Source: Bacteroides sp.
Lineage (GTDB): Bacteria; Bacteroidota; Bacteroidia; Bacteroidales; Bacteroidaceae
DNA length: 51,634 bases
Reading direction: 5' to 3'
NCBI GenBank assembly: GCA_021203515.1
Contig: JAJQAY010000033.1
Location: 1 to 51,634 of the forward strand
The position numbers and the translations under genes were made by a program. Of this stretch, positions 38,658 to 46,856 are shown piece after piece. The notes under the pieces were generated by a model, which saw nothing but the letters and a program-made list of their open reading frames with translations, did not search any database and had not been told where the DNA came from. The stretch's first letter is position 1; the number at the start of each line of letters is the position of its first letter.

Positions 38658-40580
38658 ATGAATAAATATATAAAACATACACTTTTCTATATACTGGGAG
38701 CCGGTATGTTTGCGTCTTGTGACGTAATGGACACAGCTCCTATGGAATCTTATGATGACACAGTTGTGTGGGGATCAAAATCTTCGATAGAAGGCTTCGT
38801 GTACGGCACGTATCCTGATGTGCTTGGCAACTATGCAGGGATTGCCGACTGGGAAAGCCGCACTCCGAACGGAGTATATAATGAAGCAGCCGGTGACCCG
38901 ACCGGTGCCGTAGAAACGGAAGGCAAGATAACTTCCGGTAGTGATTTCGGATTTGATAAATTCGGGCAATTAAGGCGTTGCAACATGATTATTGAAAATG
39001 TAGCAAAATCAGGACTTAACGAGAGTGAGAAAAAAGAGCTTATAGCCGAAGGGTATTTTCTCAGAGGATTAGTGTTTTTTGCACAGGTACGCACCATCGG
39101 ACGTTTTGTACCGGTGACAAAAGTTCTGTCGCAAGAAGATACGGAAGCCTTTAAAACTCCGATGACTAAGGATATAGCCGAGAGCTATTCTTACGTCATT
39201 TCGGACTTTCAGAAGGCTTCACAAGAAATGAGTGAAAAGAAATCCGCAGGGCGTGCCAATCGTTTTACGGCATTAGCCTACCTGAGTCGTGCCGCTTTGC
39301 AGGCGTATGCCTACACCAAAGATGACAAATATCTGATCATCAGCAAGAATGCCGCGCAAGAAGTGATTGATAAAGGAGGCTACACGATGAGTAAAGATTA
39401 CACAAACATGTTTCTCAAACCGGGTGCCAATGATGCGGAAATCATTCTTGGACGCTACTATCTGGATTTGAATTCAACTTGTTCAAATTTCGTAGAGTTC
39501 ATCAGATGCGTGCCTAACATTAAACCGGATGAAGCCGCAGGTTCCGGAGGTACTCCAGCATTTGCGAAATCGGATGCGTTTGAGGGATGGCCAGATACTT
39601 TCCTTCGCAAGACTTGGTAGACCAATATTTGGTGGTTGAAAGCGGAAAGGCTATACCTTGGTACGAAACTCAAGCCTACAAAGATGCTGTTACGGAACTG
39701 GATCCCACATCGCTCAAAGAAGGCGATTTCTACAAAGAGTCAGACTGGAAGGCATTGGGGCTTAGAACTGGCTGGGAGGTTTCTGACAAAGAAGATATGG
39801 ACAACACCGAAAAAGGTCCCATTATCACACGCTACGGACAAGTGAAAACTGATAAACCGGACATAAAAATAAACGAGTTGATATATTCTAACCGTGACAA
39901 ACGTTTCTATGGAACGATTGTCTATGACTCTTGCCAGTGGTTGCTGAACGAATGGGTTACTACTTGTATCCGGGGTAATATGTATGCAGGCTTACGACCC
40001 GACAGGAAAAGCTCATGGTATACCACAGCTACAGGTTACTATTGGAGAAAGGGTGTCTACGACATACAGCCACGTATGTATGCCGGTAATAAAACCAATT
40101 ATCACTATGTGCTTTGTCGCTTGAGTGAGATGTATTTGAACCTGGCTGAGATTTATTTGCTTGAAAATAACGTACCGAAAGCTGTTGAAATGCTGAACGT
40201 TGCCCGCGTGAAACATGGAGAACTGCCAGCATCGACCGCAACTACTTCGGAAGATGCCTGGAAAGATTACATCCGTGAACGACGTGTAGAAATGGCGCAG
40301 GAAAATGACCTTTATTGGAGTTATTTGCGCTGGGGTAAGTATGGAGGTCCCGCAAACGAAGGTCGGGAACCGGGAGCAGTAATTAAAGCTCTGGACAATC
40401 CACCCTACAAAATTATGATAACTAAAGACCGAAAACGGTTCTTTATTGCACAGATTATGTACGGAAAAAACATGGAACCGTAAATTTACAACAAAACGTT
40501 ATTTACTTCCCATTTCACAATCAAATATCGATAAACGCAAGGCAAGTGGAATTGAAGATAATTACGTGAATGAGTGGTAA
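38658..40580 (+). pseudogene. susD: SusD-like surface lipoprotein, two frameshifts
   Basis: About 640 residues, 11 bp after susC. Lipobox in GAGMFASCDVMDT (Cys near residue 22). N-terminal TPR-like helices of the SusD fold (GQLRRCNMIIENV, FLRGLVFFAQVR) and the C-terminal RagB/SusD segment (YVLCRLSEMYLNLAEIYLLE, IRERRVEMAQENDLYWSYLR). Breaks: a base missing at the CC of 39591-39592, and A6 at 40467-40472 one too long. Reading through the second gives the family C-terminus KRYLLPISQSNIDKR and EDNYVNEW, ending at TAA 40578. It acts as the glycan-binding lid for the upstream SusC. Confidence 0.87.
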
Positions 40581-40609
40581 TCAATGTGACACTTTAACAA
40601 GATTTGAAT

Positions 40610-41089
40610 ATGAAAAAATATAGTTATTTATTCTTTATACTAATCCTCACGACTCTGACTTCATGTCTGAAGTCCGGGATGGAAGATTTACCGGAGTTTG
40701 AAGGTAATGACATCACTGCGGTAAGAAAAGTGGAATACCGATTCAAAGGAACAAATACATCCGGAGTCAGTGGAGAAGCATATCTGGAGTATCAAGCCTT
40801 GAAACATACGGAGCAACTGGACAAGGATGCTAAAACATTGGACATCCAAATTACCGTACCAGCTTCAGATGAGGCTACTCAGTTTACGGCGGCCAAACGT
40901 GCGGAATGTACTATACAAAATATTGCGATTATGGTAAGTATCGAAACCGCTGCCCGCATCGTACCGATAGGTGACGCGCCTAGATTGGGGATACCCGAAG
41001 ATTGGAGCAAACCCAATAAATATCTGATAACTGCCGCTAACGGCAATACAGCCGAGTGGACAATTACAGTTACCAGTTTCACTAAATGA
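40610..41089 (+). CDS. Lipoprotein downstream of susCD (DUF5018-like)
   Basis: 159 residues from ATG 40610 (MKKYSYLFFILILTTLTSCL), a lipoprotein signal with Cys 20. The rest is beta-rich (VEYRFKGTNTSGVSGEAYLE, AEWTITVTSF), resembling DUF5018-type proteins found behind SusD in polysaccharide loci, though this identification is weak. It probably sits on the cell surface and helps bind substrate. Last gene of the SusCD locus, followed by a terminator. No hydrolase gene is present in the locus, so the substrate cannot be guessed. Confidence 0.65.
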   Translation: MKKYSYLFFILILTTLTSCLKSGMEDLPEFEGNDITAVRKVEYRFKGTNTSGVSGEAYLEYQALKHTEQLDKDAKTLDIQITVPASDEATQFTAAKRAECTIQNIAIMVSIETAARIVPIGDAPRLGIPEDWSKPNKYLITAANGNTAEWTITVTSFTK

Positions 41090-41138
41090 GACACTCTTTA
41101 GTTTAGTAATAAGGGATTATTACTAGGTGTTTGGATGG

Positions 41139-41191
41139 ACCGCCGATGAATGCGTTTATGTGAATATGTACGCTACATCGGCGGTTTTTTT
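41139..41191. terminator. Bidirectional terminator
   Basis: ACCGCCGATG (41139-41148) pairs perfectly with CATCGGCGGT (41176-41185); T6 follows at 41186-41191. The 27-nt interior contains GCGT/ACGC pairs. It separates the SusCD lipoprotein gene from the convergent apbE. Confidence 0.85.
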
Positions 41192-41201
41192 GATATACTC
41201 T

Positions 41202-42221
41202 TTATTTTGCAATATACTTCCCCATTCCTTTCGTATAGAAAGTCTGGAAATCCCCCTTTTCATCGGTATATATGAAGCAGGCGTCAATATCGGGATGTGC
41301 ATCGGCAAAGCGTTCCGCTTCTTCCAGACCCATTACCATGAAGGCCGTGGCATAGGCATCGGCGCTCATGCAATCGCAGGCAATGACGGTGGCGGACAGG
41401 ATATTATGTTGTACGGGATAGCCGGTGCGCGGGTCGATGGTATGGGTATACTTCTTTCCACCCTTATAATAGTAATTGCGGTAATTGCCGGAAGTGGCTA
41501 TGCCCAGGTTGGTGACTTGCAACACCGTTTGCAATTCCTGGTTAACCGCCAGCGTGTCATCTATCGGCTTGTTGATGCCGATGCGCCACAAGCTTTTCTT
41601 CGGGTTCTCTCCGCAAACAACCACCTCGCCGCCTATGTCTACCATGAAGTTGCGGATGCCTTTCTTCTCCAGCAATTGTGCCACTACATCCACCGCATAC
41701 CCCTTGGCTACGGCGCTACAAGAGAGCATGATGCGCGGGTCTTGCTTCAGCACTTTGCCTTCGGCGGATAAAGAAACTTTGCCGTATCCGGTTATGTCGA
41801 GCAAGCTATCTATCATGGCAGAGTCGGGAAATACCCCTTTCTTGAAGCCAAATCCCCAGGCGTTGGCGAGGGGGGCCACCGTGATGTCGAAAGCTCCGTC
41901 GATCTCTTTGGAAATCTCCATACTACGGCGGAAGACGTTCAGGAAGAATGTATCGGGAATAATGTCTTCGTTACGGTTGACGCGCGTAATAGTTGCCGTA
42001 TCGTTGAACGGAGAAAGCGAACCGTCGAAATGCTTGAGTTCCGCTTCTATCTCTGCTTTTAGGTCGTTGTTGTGCTGGTAGGTGATGTTGTAGACCGTAC
42101 CGAAGATAAGTCCGCTTGTTGTCCGATAGGGAGCCGGGCGGTCTTGGCGTGCCAGTATCCAGATAGTGCCCAATATCAGGAGGGCTATCCATAAGAAATT
42201 CCGTTTTACTTTTTTGTCCAT
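41202..42221 (-). CDS. apbE: FAD:protein FMN transferase ApbE
   Basis: 339 residues, intact. ApbE attaches FMN to threonines of flavoproteins such as NqrB/NqrC and RnfG. An N-terminal membrane anchor (LWIALLILGTIWIL) is followed by GTVYNITY, FNDTATITRVNRN, GAFDITVAPLANAWGFG, DIGGEVVVCG and the active-site region HTIDPRTGYPVQH. The C-terminal ADAYATAFMVMG contains the metal-binding Asp. Last gene of the minus-strand operon, 21 bp after mntP. Confidence 0.93.
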   Translation of the reverse strand: MDKKVKRNFLWIALLILGTIWILARQDRPAPYRTTSGLIFGTVYNITYQHNNDLKAEIEAELKHFDGSLSPFNDTATITRVNRNEDIIPDTFFLNVFRRSMEISKEIDGAFDITVAPLANAWGFGFKKGVFPDSAMIDSLLDITGYGKVSLSAEGKVLKQDPRIMLSCSAVAKGYAVDVVAQLLEKKGIRNFMVDIGGEVVVCGENPKKSLWRIGINKPIDDTLAVNQELQTVLQVTNLGIATSGNYRNYYYKGGKKYTHTIDPRTGYPVQHNILSATVIACDCMSADAYATAFMVMGLEEAERFADAHPDIDACFIYTDEKGDFQTFYTKGMGKYIAK

Positions 42222-42242
42222 ATCCGTATATGTATGAAAGTG

Positions 42243-42824
42243 TTAGCTGAAAAATAAGTATTCGATGAGTATTTTCGTACCGATGATAATCAATATAATG
42301 CCGCCCCAAAGCTCGGCGCGCAACTTACGGGCTATGCCGCAACCGAAACGGATGCCGAACATCAGTCCTGCCATCGACAGGACAAAAGACGTAAACCCGA
42401 TGATGCCGACGGGAGGAAGAATGTCCGCGAAGCTCCTCATGCCCAGAAATGCAAAAGAAACACCGATGGTCAGTGCGTCGATGCTGGTGGCTATGGCCAG
42501 AACAAGGATTACCTTCAGGCTGGTAGGGTTGTACTCGTGTTTGCAATCTTCGTCTTTGAAGGACTCCCGCACCATGCGGCCTCCCAGAAAAGCCAGGATT
42601 GCGAAAGCTATCCAGTGGTCTATACTTTCTATCAGATGGCTGAATGAACTGGCACATAACCAGCCCACCAACGGCATGACCGCCTGAAACAATCCGAAGA
42701 AAAAGGCCATTGTCAGCATCGGACGTAGACGGGTGCGCTTCAGAATAATGCCACTGGCTATCGAAACGGCGAAACAATCCATCGCAAGTCCCACGGCAAG
42801 CAGCCAGATTTCTACGTTAGTCAT
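42243..42824 (-). CDS. mntP: Manganese efflux pump MntP
   Basis: 193 residues with six hydrophobic helices. MntP family motifs: GLAMDCFAVSIASGI in helix 1 and ATSIDALTIGVSFAFLG in helix 4, both with the conserved Asp thought to bind Mn2+. It exports Mn2+ across the inner membrane. In E. coli mntP is controlled by MntR and a Mn-sensing riboswitch; neither is seen here, as the gene sits 4 bp after DUF6048 inside an operon. Confidence 0.92.
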   Translation of the reverse strand: MTNVEIWLLAVGLAMDCFAVSIASGIILKRTRLRPMLTMAFFFGLFQAVMPLVGWLCASSFSHLIESIDHWIAFAILAFLGGRMVRESFKDEDCKHEYNPTSLKVILVLAIATSIDALTIGVSFAFLGMRSFADILPPVGIIGFTSFVLSMAGLMFGIRFGCGIARKLRAELWGGIILIIIGTKILIEYLFFS

Positions 42825-42828
42825 TGTT

Positions 42829-43596
42829 TTAGAACGGTAGTTTGCAGGTTATCGTATAAGTGACGCCCATTGTATTGCTACCATACTTCCCGTAGCCGGG
42901 CACATACCACGGGTCGCCGTGCTCGTCGGGCGAGGAAGACATGCGGAACTTGAAGCGGATTGACCAGCCCATATATAGCGCATCCAACACATGTGCCCGT
43001 ATGCCCACACAAAACTCCAGCCATTGCATCGACCCTTTCATTCCTTTATAATTGAAGGGCAAACTACCGCCCCAGATATTGTCTACCAGATTGGGATTGC
43101 CCAGACTCCCTCCAAAGATAGGGTCGCTCACGGAAGGCGCTTCCACGTCGTACTTAAAACTGGTTGCACCGTAGCGCAAACCTACCAGTAGTTTATGGTC
43201 GAACTTCTTCTTAAACAGAGTATTGTAATCCATTCCGATGCGGAAATAGGGAGCACTGCTTTTATAGTGTATGCCCTTCTCGCTCCAGGTGTCCGTTGAA
43301 CCGTATCCTATTTCGGCAATGTGGAAGAAGCGGTTTTTGAGATTGACATCGACTATTACTTCCATACTCAGGAAATCTCCGCCAAGAAGTTTACTACCCG
43401 ACCCCCACAAGTCTACTCCGACGGATACACCGTTGTACAACGGATAGTATACTTCATCTTGCGCATCCTTTTTCTCCGTTGTCGCCGGTTTTTTGGTGGG
43501 CGGAGCAGAGGTACTTCTGTTCTGTGCTCCCGATGGGAGGGACAACAACAGGCAGAGCGCCAGACTAATAGAATAGTTTAAGATTTTCCGTTCCAT
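42829..43596 (-). CDS. DUF6048 family outer-membrane-like protein
   Basis: 255 residues from ATG 43596 (MERKILNYSISLALCLLLSL), with a signal peptide cut after GAQ. An upstream start at 43623 would place the signal 9 residues in. A Thr/Pro/Lys-rich linker follows, then a beta-rich domain (YNGVSVGVDLWGSGSKLLGG, GVTYTITCKLPF) with alternating aromatic strands ending in Phe, as in beta-barrel outer-membrane proteins. It overlaps the DUF6452 gene end by about 30 bp. The two families are regular neighbours in Bacteroidales. Function unknown. Confidence 0.8.
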   Translation of the reverse strand: MERKILNYSISLALCLLLSLPSGAQNRSTSAPPTKKPATTEKKDAQDEVYYPLYNGVSVGVDLWGSGSKLLGGDFLSMEVIVDVNLKNRFFHIAEIGYGSTDTWSEKGIHYKSSAPYFRIGMDYNTLFKKKFDHKLLVGLRYGATSFKYDVEAPSVSDPIFGGSLGNPNLVDNIWGGSLPFNYKGMKGSMQWLEFCVGIRAHVLDALYMGWSIRFKFRMSSSPDEHGDPWYVPGYGKYGSNTMGVTYTITCKLPF

Positions 43597-44050
43597 AGAT
43601 ACCGGCTTCTTTGTTTGCAACACGGATGGAGTCGAGGCTATGACGACTATAGCTGACGTTTGTAATCGCTTGTTTCATCTGATAACCGCAATCCATCGAC
43701 AAGAAATAGGGAGTATTGATTTGATGAATAATAATCGTGTCTCTCAGTGTCCTGCTATAATGGAATACGAGTACGGTAGAGTCTTCCGTATACCTGAGTG
43801 GGAGTGAAAGGTCGTGCACCTTCTTCTGGTTATTGATGATAATGGAGTCCGTTCCGTAGGCGGTGACGGTCAGCGAGTCCAGCGTGTCGTTGTGTACGGT
43901 CTGCGTCCCGCGGTCCAAAGTATAAAGATAACATTGCATCATGGCACGTGTAGCCAACGAGCAATCCGCCTCTTCCGAGCAGGATATGACTATGCTGACC
44001 AGCGGGCCGATGATAGCTCCGAGTATGATTAATCTGATTAATGCTTTCAT
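43565..44050 (-). CDS. DUF6452 family lipoprotein
   Basis: 161 residues. Lipoprotein-like N-terminus (LIILGAIIGPLVSIVISCSE, Cys about residue 24) followed by a beta-rich domain (LTVTAYGTDSIIINNQKKVH, LPLRYTEDSTVLVFHYS). The conserved features DCGYQMK and INTPYFLSMDC match my recollection of DUF6452, partner of DUF6048. Probably envelope located. It is 7 bp after the glycosyltransferase gene. Confidence 0.75.
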   Translation of the reverse strand: MKALIRLIILGAIIGPLVSIVISCSEEADCSLATRAMMQCYLYTLDRGTQTVHNDTLDSLTVTAYGTDSIIINNQKKVHDLSLPLRYTEDSTVLVFHYSRTLRDTIIIHQINTPYFLSMDCGYQMKQAITNVSYSRHSLDSIRVANKEAGIYGTENLKLFY

Positions 44051-44057
44051 ATCTGTT

Positions 44058-45011
44058 TTAAATCATTTTCTCTATTTGATACTTGTTCCGTTCCGGTGCG
44101 TTGCGCGATATGAGTTCGCCGAGGAAACCTGCTACAAACAATTGCGTTCCGATAATCATGGACGTCAACGACAAGTAGAAGTAGGGGGAGTCCGTGACGA
44201 GGCGGTAGGGCATCCCGTGGTTCATGTCGTACAACTTGCTGGCGCCTACTATGATGACGGCAACCAAACCCACAAAGAACATCAACGACCCCAGCAGACC
44301 GAAAAAGTGCATCGGCTTGATGCCGAAAGTGGAAAGAAACCAAAGCGAAATCAAGTCGAGGTATCCGTTAAAGAAACGGTTCCAGCCACCGAACTTCGTC
44401 TTGCCGAACTTTCGTGCCTGATGATGCACCACCTTTTCCCCGATTCTCTTGAAACCGGCGTTCTTGGCCAGATAAGGAATGTATCGGTGCATCTCGCCAT
44501 ACACCTCGATATTCTTCACTACAGCATTGCGATAGGCTTTCAGGCCGCAATTGAAGTCGTGCAGGTTCTTGATACCGGATACTCTTCGGGCGGTTGCATT
44601 GAACAACTTCGTCGGCAGAGTCTTGGGTAGCGGGTCATATCGCTTTTGTTTCCAGCCCGATACGAGGTCGTAGCCCTCTTCCGTAATCATCCGGTATAGT
44701 TCGGGAATTTCGTCAGGGCTATCCTGCAAGTCGGCGTCCATTGTAATTACGACATCGCCCTGCGCCTGCTCGAAACCACAATATAGCGCTGGCGATTTAC
44801 CGTAGTTACGGCGGAACTTGATGCCTCGTACGGCATTCGATTTCGCCTGTAGTTGCTCGATTATCTGCCAGGAGCGGTCGGCACTTCCGTCGTTGATGAA
44901 TATGACTTCGTAAGAAAAGCCGTTAGCGCTCATCACCCGTTCAATCCATGCGAACAGTTCCGGAAGAGATTCTTCTTCATTGTATAAAGGAATGACAACT
45001 GAAATATCCAT
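44058..45011 (-). CDS. Family 2 glycosyltransferase, GtrB/DPM1-like, with membrane anchor
   Basis: 317 residues. GT-A fold starting VVIPLYNEEESLPELFAWIE, with the DxD motif in VITMDADLQDSPDEIPELYR and the FRRNYGKSPALYCGF segment. Two C-terminal membrane helices (LLGSLMFFVGLVAVIIVGAS and a second near residue 285) are typical of the polyprenyl-phosphate glycosyltransferases (GtrB, ArnC, DPM1-like). These load a sugar on undecaprenyl phosphate for envelope glycan assembly. Donor sugar unknown. Confidence 0.88.
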   Translation of the reverse strand: MDISVVIPLYNEEESLPELFAWIERVMSANGFSYEVIFINDGSADRSWQIIEQLQAKSNAVRGIKFRRNYGKSPALYCGFEQAQGDVVITMDADLQDSPDEIPELYRMITEEGYDLVSGWKQKRYDPLPKTLPTKLFNATARRVSGIKNLHDFNCGLKAYRNAVVKNIEVYGEMHRYIPYLAKNAGFKRIGEKVVHHQARKFGKTKFGGWNRFFNGYLDLISLWFLSTFGIKPMHFFGLLGSLMFFVGLVAVIIVGASKLYDMNHGMPYRLVTDSPYFYLSLTSMIIGTQLFVAGFLGELISRNAPERNKYQIEKMI

Positions 45012-45065
45012 TTTGAACTAATTACCAATTATGAATTACAAATTACAAAGTTTTTCTCATCGTTA

Positions 45066-45602
45066 TCAGCCTGCCACCTTGCTTCTCTTCATTACGAATA
45101 AAGCCGTAGGAATGGCAAGCAACGAACCGCAAAATACATTCCACGACACCAGTTGCATGACGATGTCGATAGGAGTAAGTGTTCTAATCGTATCCAGGCT
45201 CTCGCGGAACAGGTCGACATAGGTTTCTATTCCCGCTACGCCGCTTTTTTCTAAAAGTTCTACTTGCGATTCATAGGCGTTGATTACATATCCATGGTCT
45301 AAGAAACGAAAATAAATATAGTGTGCTACCGCCGTCAGCAATGCGGCGAATGTATACATGAAAATGGTGAATATCCATGCGTGTAAGAAACTGATACTAC
45401 CCCTACATACCGTATTGCGGTACATCCGCACGTAGTAATAGCCCATAAAAGGAACGCATAGTGTAAGTCCCATAAACAGGAAAGATAGGAACGGAACCGT
45501 CAGCCCGATTGTGGAGAGAATGAATTTCAGTATCCAAAATCCGCCCATGTAGGTGCCAAACAGCATTGCATATTGCATGTAACCTCTATTTTTTTCTGCC
45601 AT
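45066..45602 (-). CDS. DUF4199 membrane protein
   Basis: 178 residues, four predicted membrane segments (YAMLFGTYMGGFWILKFILS, VPFLSFLFMGLTLCVPFMGY, FLHAWIFTIFMYTFAALLTA and the C-terminal FCGSLLAIPTALFVM). DUF4199 is usual upstream of the GT2 gene in Bacteroidales. Function unknown. First gene of the operon that runs to apbE. Confidence 0.85.
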   Translation of the reverse strand: MAEKNRGYMQYAMLFGTYMGGFWILKFILSTIGLTVPFLSFLFMGLTLCVPFMGYYYVRMYRNTVCRGSISFLHAWIFTIFMYTFAALLTAVAHYIYFRFLDHGYVINAYESQVELLEKSGVAGIETYVDLFRESLDTIRTLTPIDIVMQLVSWNVFCGSLLAIPTALFVMKRSKVAG

Positions 45603-45690
45603 TTTTCTTAGAAATATGGCGCAAAGTTATAAATAATATTGGTTGTAGCCCCAGTCTGCCTGTTAAAGTTGAAAAAAGTTGGGGTGGGGT

Positions 45691-45721
45691 ATTGCAGGTT
45701 TCAGAATTTTACCTACCTTTG
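45691..45721 (+). promoter_or_regulatory. Promoter of the SRP RNA gene
   Basis: TACCTTTG (45714-45721) matches the -7 consensus exactly. ATTG (45691-45694), 19 bp upstream, is a plausible -33 element. The expected start, 6-14 bp downstream, coincides with the RNA 5' end near 45735. Confidence 0.7.
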
Positions 45722-45734
45722 CACCCGCAAACAT

Positions 45735-45830
45735 GGGTAAGTCCTATACGGCCAGCTCCCTTCGAATCCTCCAGGGCTTGATCGCAGCAAAGGTAGTTGG
45801 TTGTAGCGGCGCGATATAGTAAGCTTACCC
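45735..45830 (+). ncRNA. ffs: Small signal recognition particle RNA (4.5S-like)
   Basis: A 96-nt RNA whose ends pair (GGGTAAG with CTTACCC). The domain IV part is visible in CAGGGCTTGATCGCAGCAA, with the CAGG side and the AGCA side of the asymmetric loop that binds Ffh around a short hairpin. Length fits the short bacterial SRP RNA. It binds Ffh and targets nascent membrane proteins. It has its own strong promoter and precedes tRNA-Thr by 4 bp, so the two are probably co-transcribed and processed. Confidence 0.75.
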
Positions 45831-45834
45831 ACCT

Positions 45835-45908
45835 GCCTCTTTAGCTCAGTTGGCCAGAGCACGTGATTTGTAATCTCGGGGTCGTTGGTTCGAATCCGAC
45901 AAGAGGCT
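45835..45908 (+). tRNA. tRNA-Thr (anticodon TGT)
   Basis: Cloverleaf with acceptor GCCTCTT/AAGAGGC, D arm GCTC...GAGC, and anticodon loop TTTGTAA with TGT at 45869-45871. The T loop is TTCGAAT. The anticodon stem has one T-T mismatch. CCA is not encoded. 74 nt. Confidence 0.95.
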
Positions 45909-45911
45909 CAA

Positions 45912-45955
45912 AAGCGAGAGATGTGTTAGAAATGATGCATCTCTCGCTTTTTTTA
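45912..45955 (+). terminator. Rho-independent terminator after tRNA-Thr
   Basis: AAGCGAGAGATG (45912-45923) pairs perfectly with CATCTCTCGCTT (45938-45949), followed by a T run. It starts 3 bp after the tRNA. Confidence 0.92.
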
Positions 45956-45956
45956 T

Positions 45957-46089
45957 TAAAACGCAGATTAACGCAGATTTTCACAAAGGGAACTCTATCA
46001 TATAAATAATCTGCGTGAATCTGCGTTAATCTGCGTTTCTTTAATTTTTCTCTTAACTCTGTGAGACTCTGTGTCCTCTGTGGTGAAAT
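45957..46089. repeat. Intergenic repeat, left copy of an inverted pair
   Basis: Core 45957-46038 has inverted CGCAGATTAACGCAGATT arms. The right outer arm ends in CTCTGTGGTGAAATCA (46074-46089). The whole is an inverted copy of 46592-46720 and relates to 30449-30613. Confidence 0.8.
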
Positions 46090-46591
46090 CATTTCCTTCA
46101 TTTCCGGACAGTATGAATAAAAGTTTCATTTTGACATTTTGCATTTCTACTTGCGCCAGAATGCGCTATTTGCGTCCGACTATCCTTGTAGGCGTAAAAA
46201 CGCGAACGGATTTTTGTAATCGACAGACTGCCAGTAGAATACTGAAATATACCCGTTTCAAATGGAGTTTCAAAGCGCTCTGTGATACCTTTCGCCTCGT
46301 TCCCCGGTGGAGAAAATAAGGTTCCCCGGTGAGGAACGGAACGTTCCTCACCGGGGAAGTTAATAAACTACTAGTAGGAAGTTGACATACTACTACTAAG
46401 AAGTGAACATACTACTACTAGGATATTAACTTCTTGCCACCTGATACTGCATAAACGTCGTATATTATGCAATATTCCGTTATATTCATTCTGTTTTTAT
46501 ACACATAAAAGCTATTTTACTACATTTTCAGAAATTGTAATGTCAGTAGAAAAGGCGTTTTGCTTTCTTTCTGGTGTCGTTTTGGGTTAAA
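46090..46591. repeat. Segment between inverted repeats: 17-bp hairpin and 22-bp tandem units
   Basis: Contains a perfect 17-bp stem with a 3-nt loop (arms 46322-46338 and 46342-46358, TTCCCCGGTGAGGAACG). A partial copy of its GTTCCCCGGTG occurs at 46300-46309. Three tandem 22-bp units follow (46356-46377, 46378-46399, 46400-46421) ending in TACTACTAG-like sequence. No credible gene. Confidence 0.75.
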
Positions 46592-46720
46592 TGATTTCAC
46601 CACAGAGTCTCGCAGAGTCTCACAGAGTAAAGAGCAAAATTAAAGAAACGCAGATTAACGTAAATTTACGCAGATTATTTATATGATAGAGTTCCCTTTG
46701 CGTTAATCTGCTAAGTTTTA
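46592..46720. repeat. Intergenic repeat, right copy of an inverted pair
   Basis: Begins TGATTTCACCACAGAG (46592-46607), the exact complement of the left copy's end. It continues with GAAACGCAGATTAACG and the shared ATAGAGTTCCCTTTGCG. It lacks the second outer arm present in the 30449-30613 copy. Confidence 0.8.
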
Positions 46721-46856
46721 CGACTGCTCTTTAGTTTCTTCGCCATAAATCCGTAGGTTGGCGTTGTTTCTCCTTGCTTTCGGGATGATCAAGATTTATC
46801 CCCGGCAAATTGTTTGTTATAGCCTGTTCTTTTGAAAAAAAAATAATACCTTTGTG

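Noticed and set aside
46166..46351. 61-codon minus-strand reading frame in the repeat-rich spacer
   Set aside because: It runs through the hairpin and repeat sequence and resembles no protein family.
46356..46421. Tandem 22-bp units as a CRISPR array
   Set aside because: The units are contiguous without spacers and there are no cas genes.
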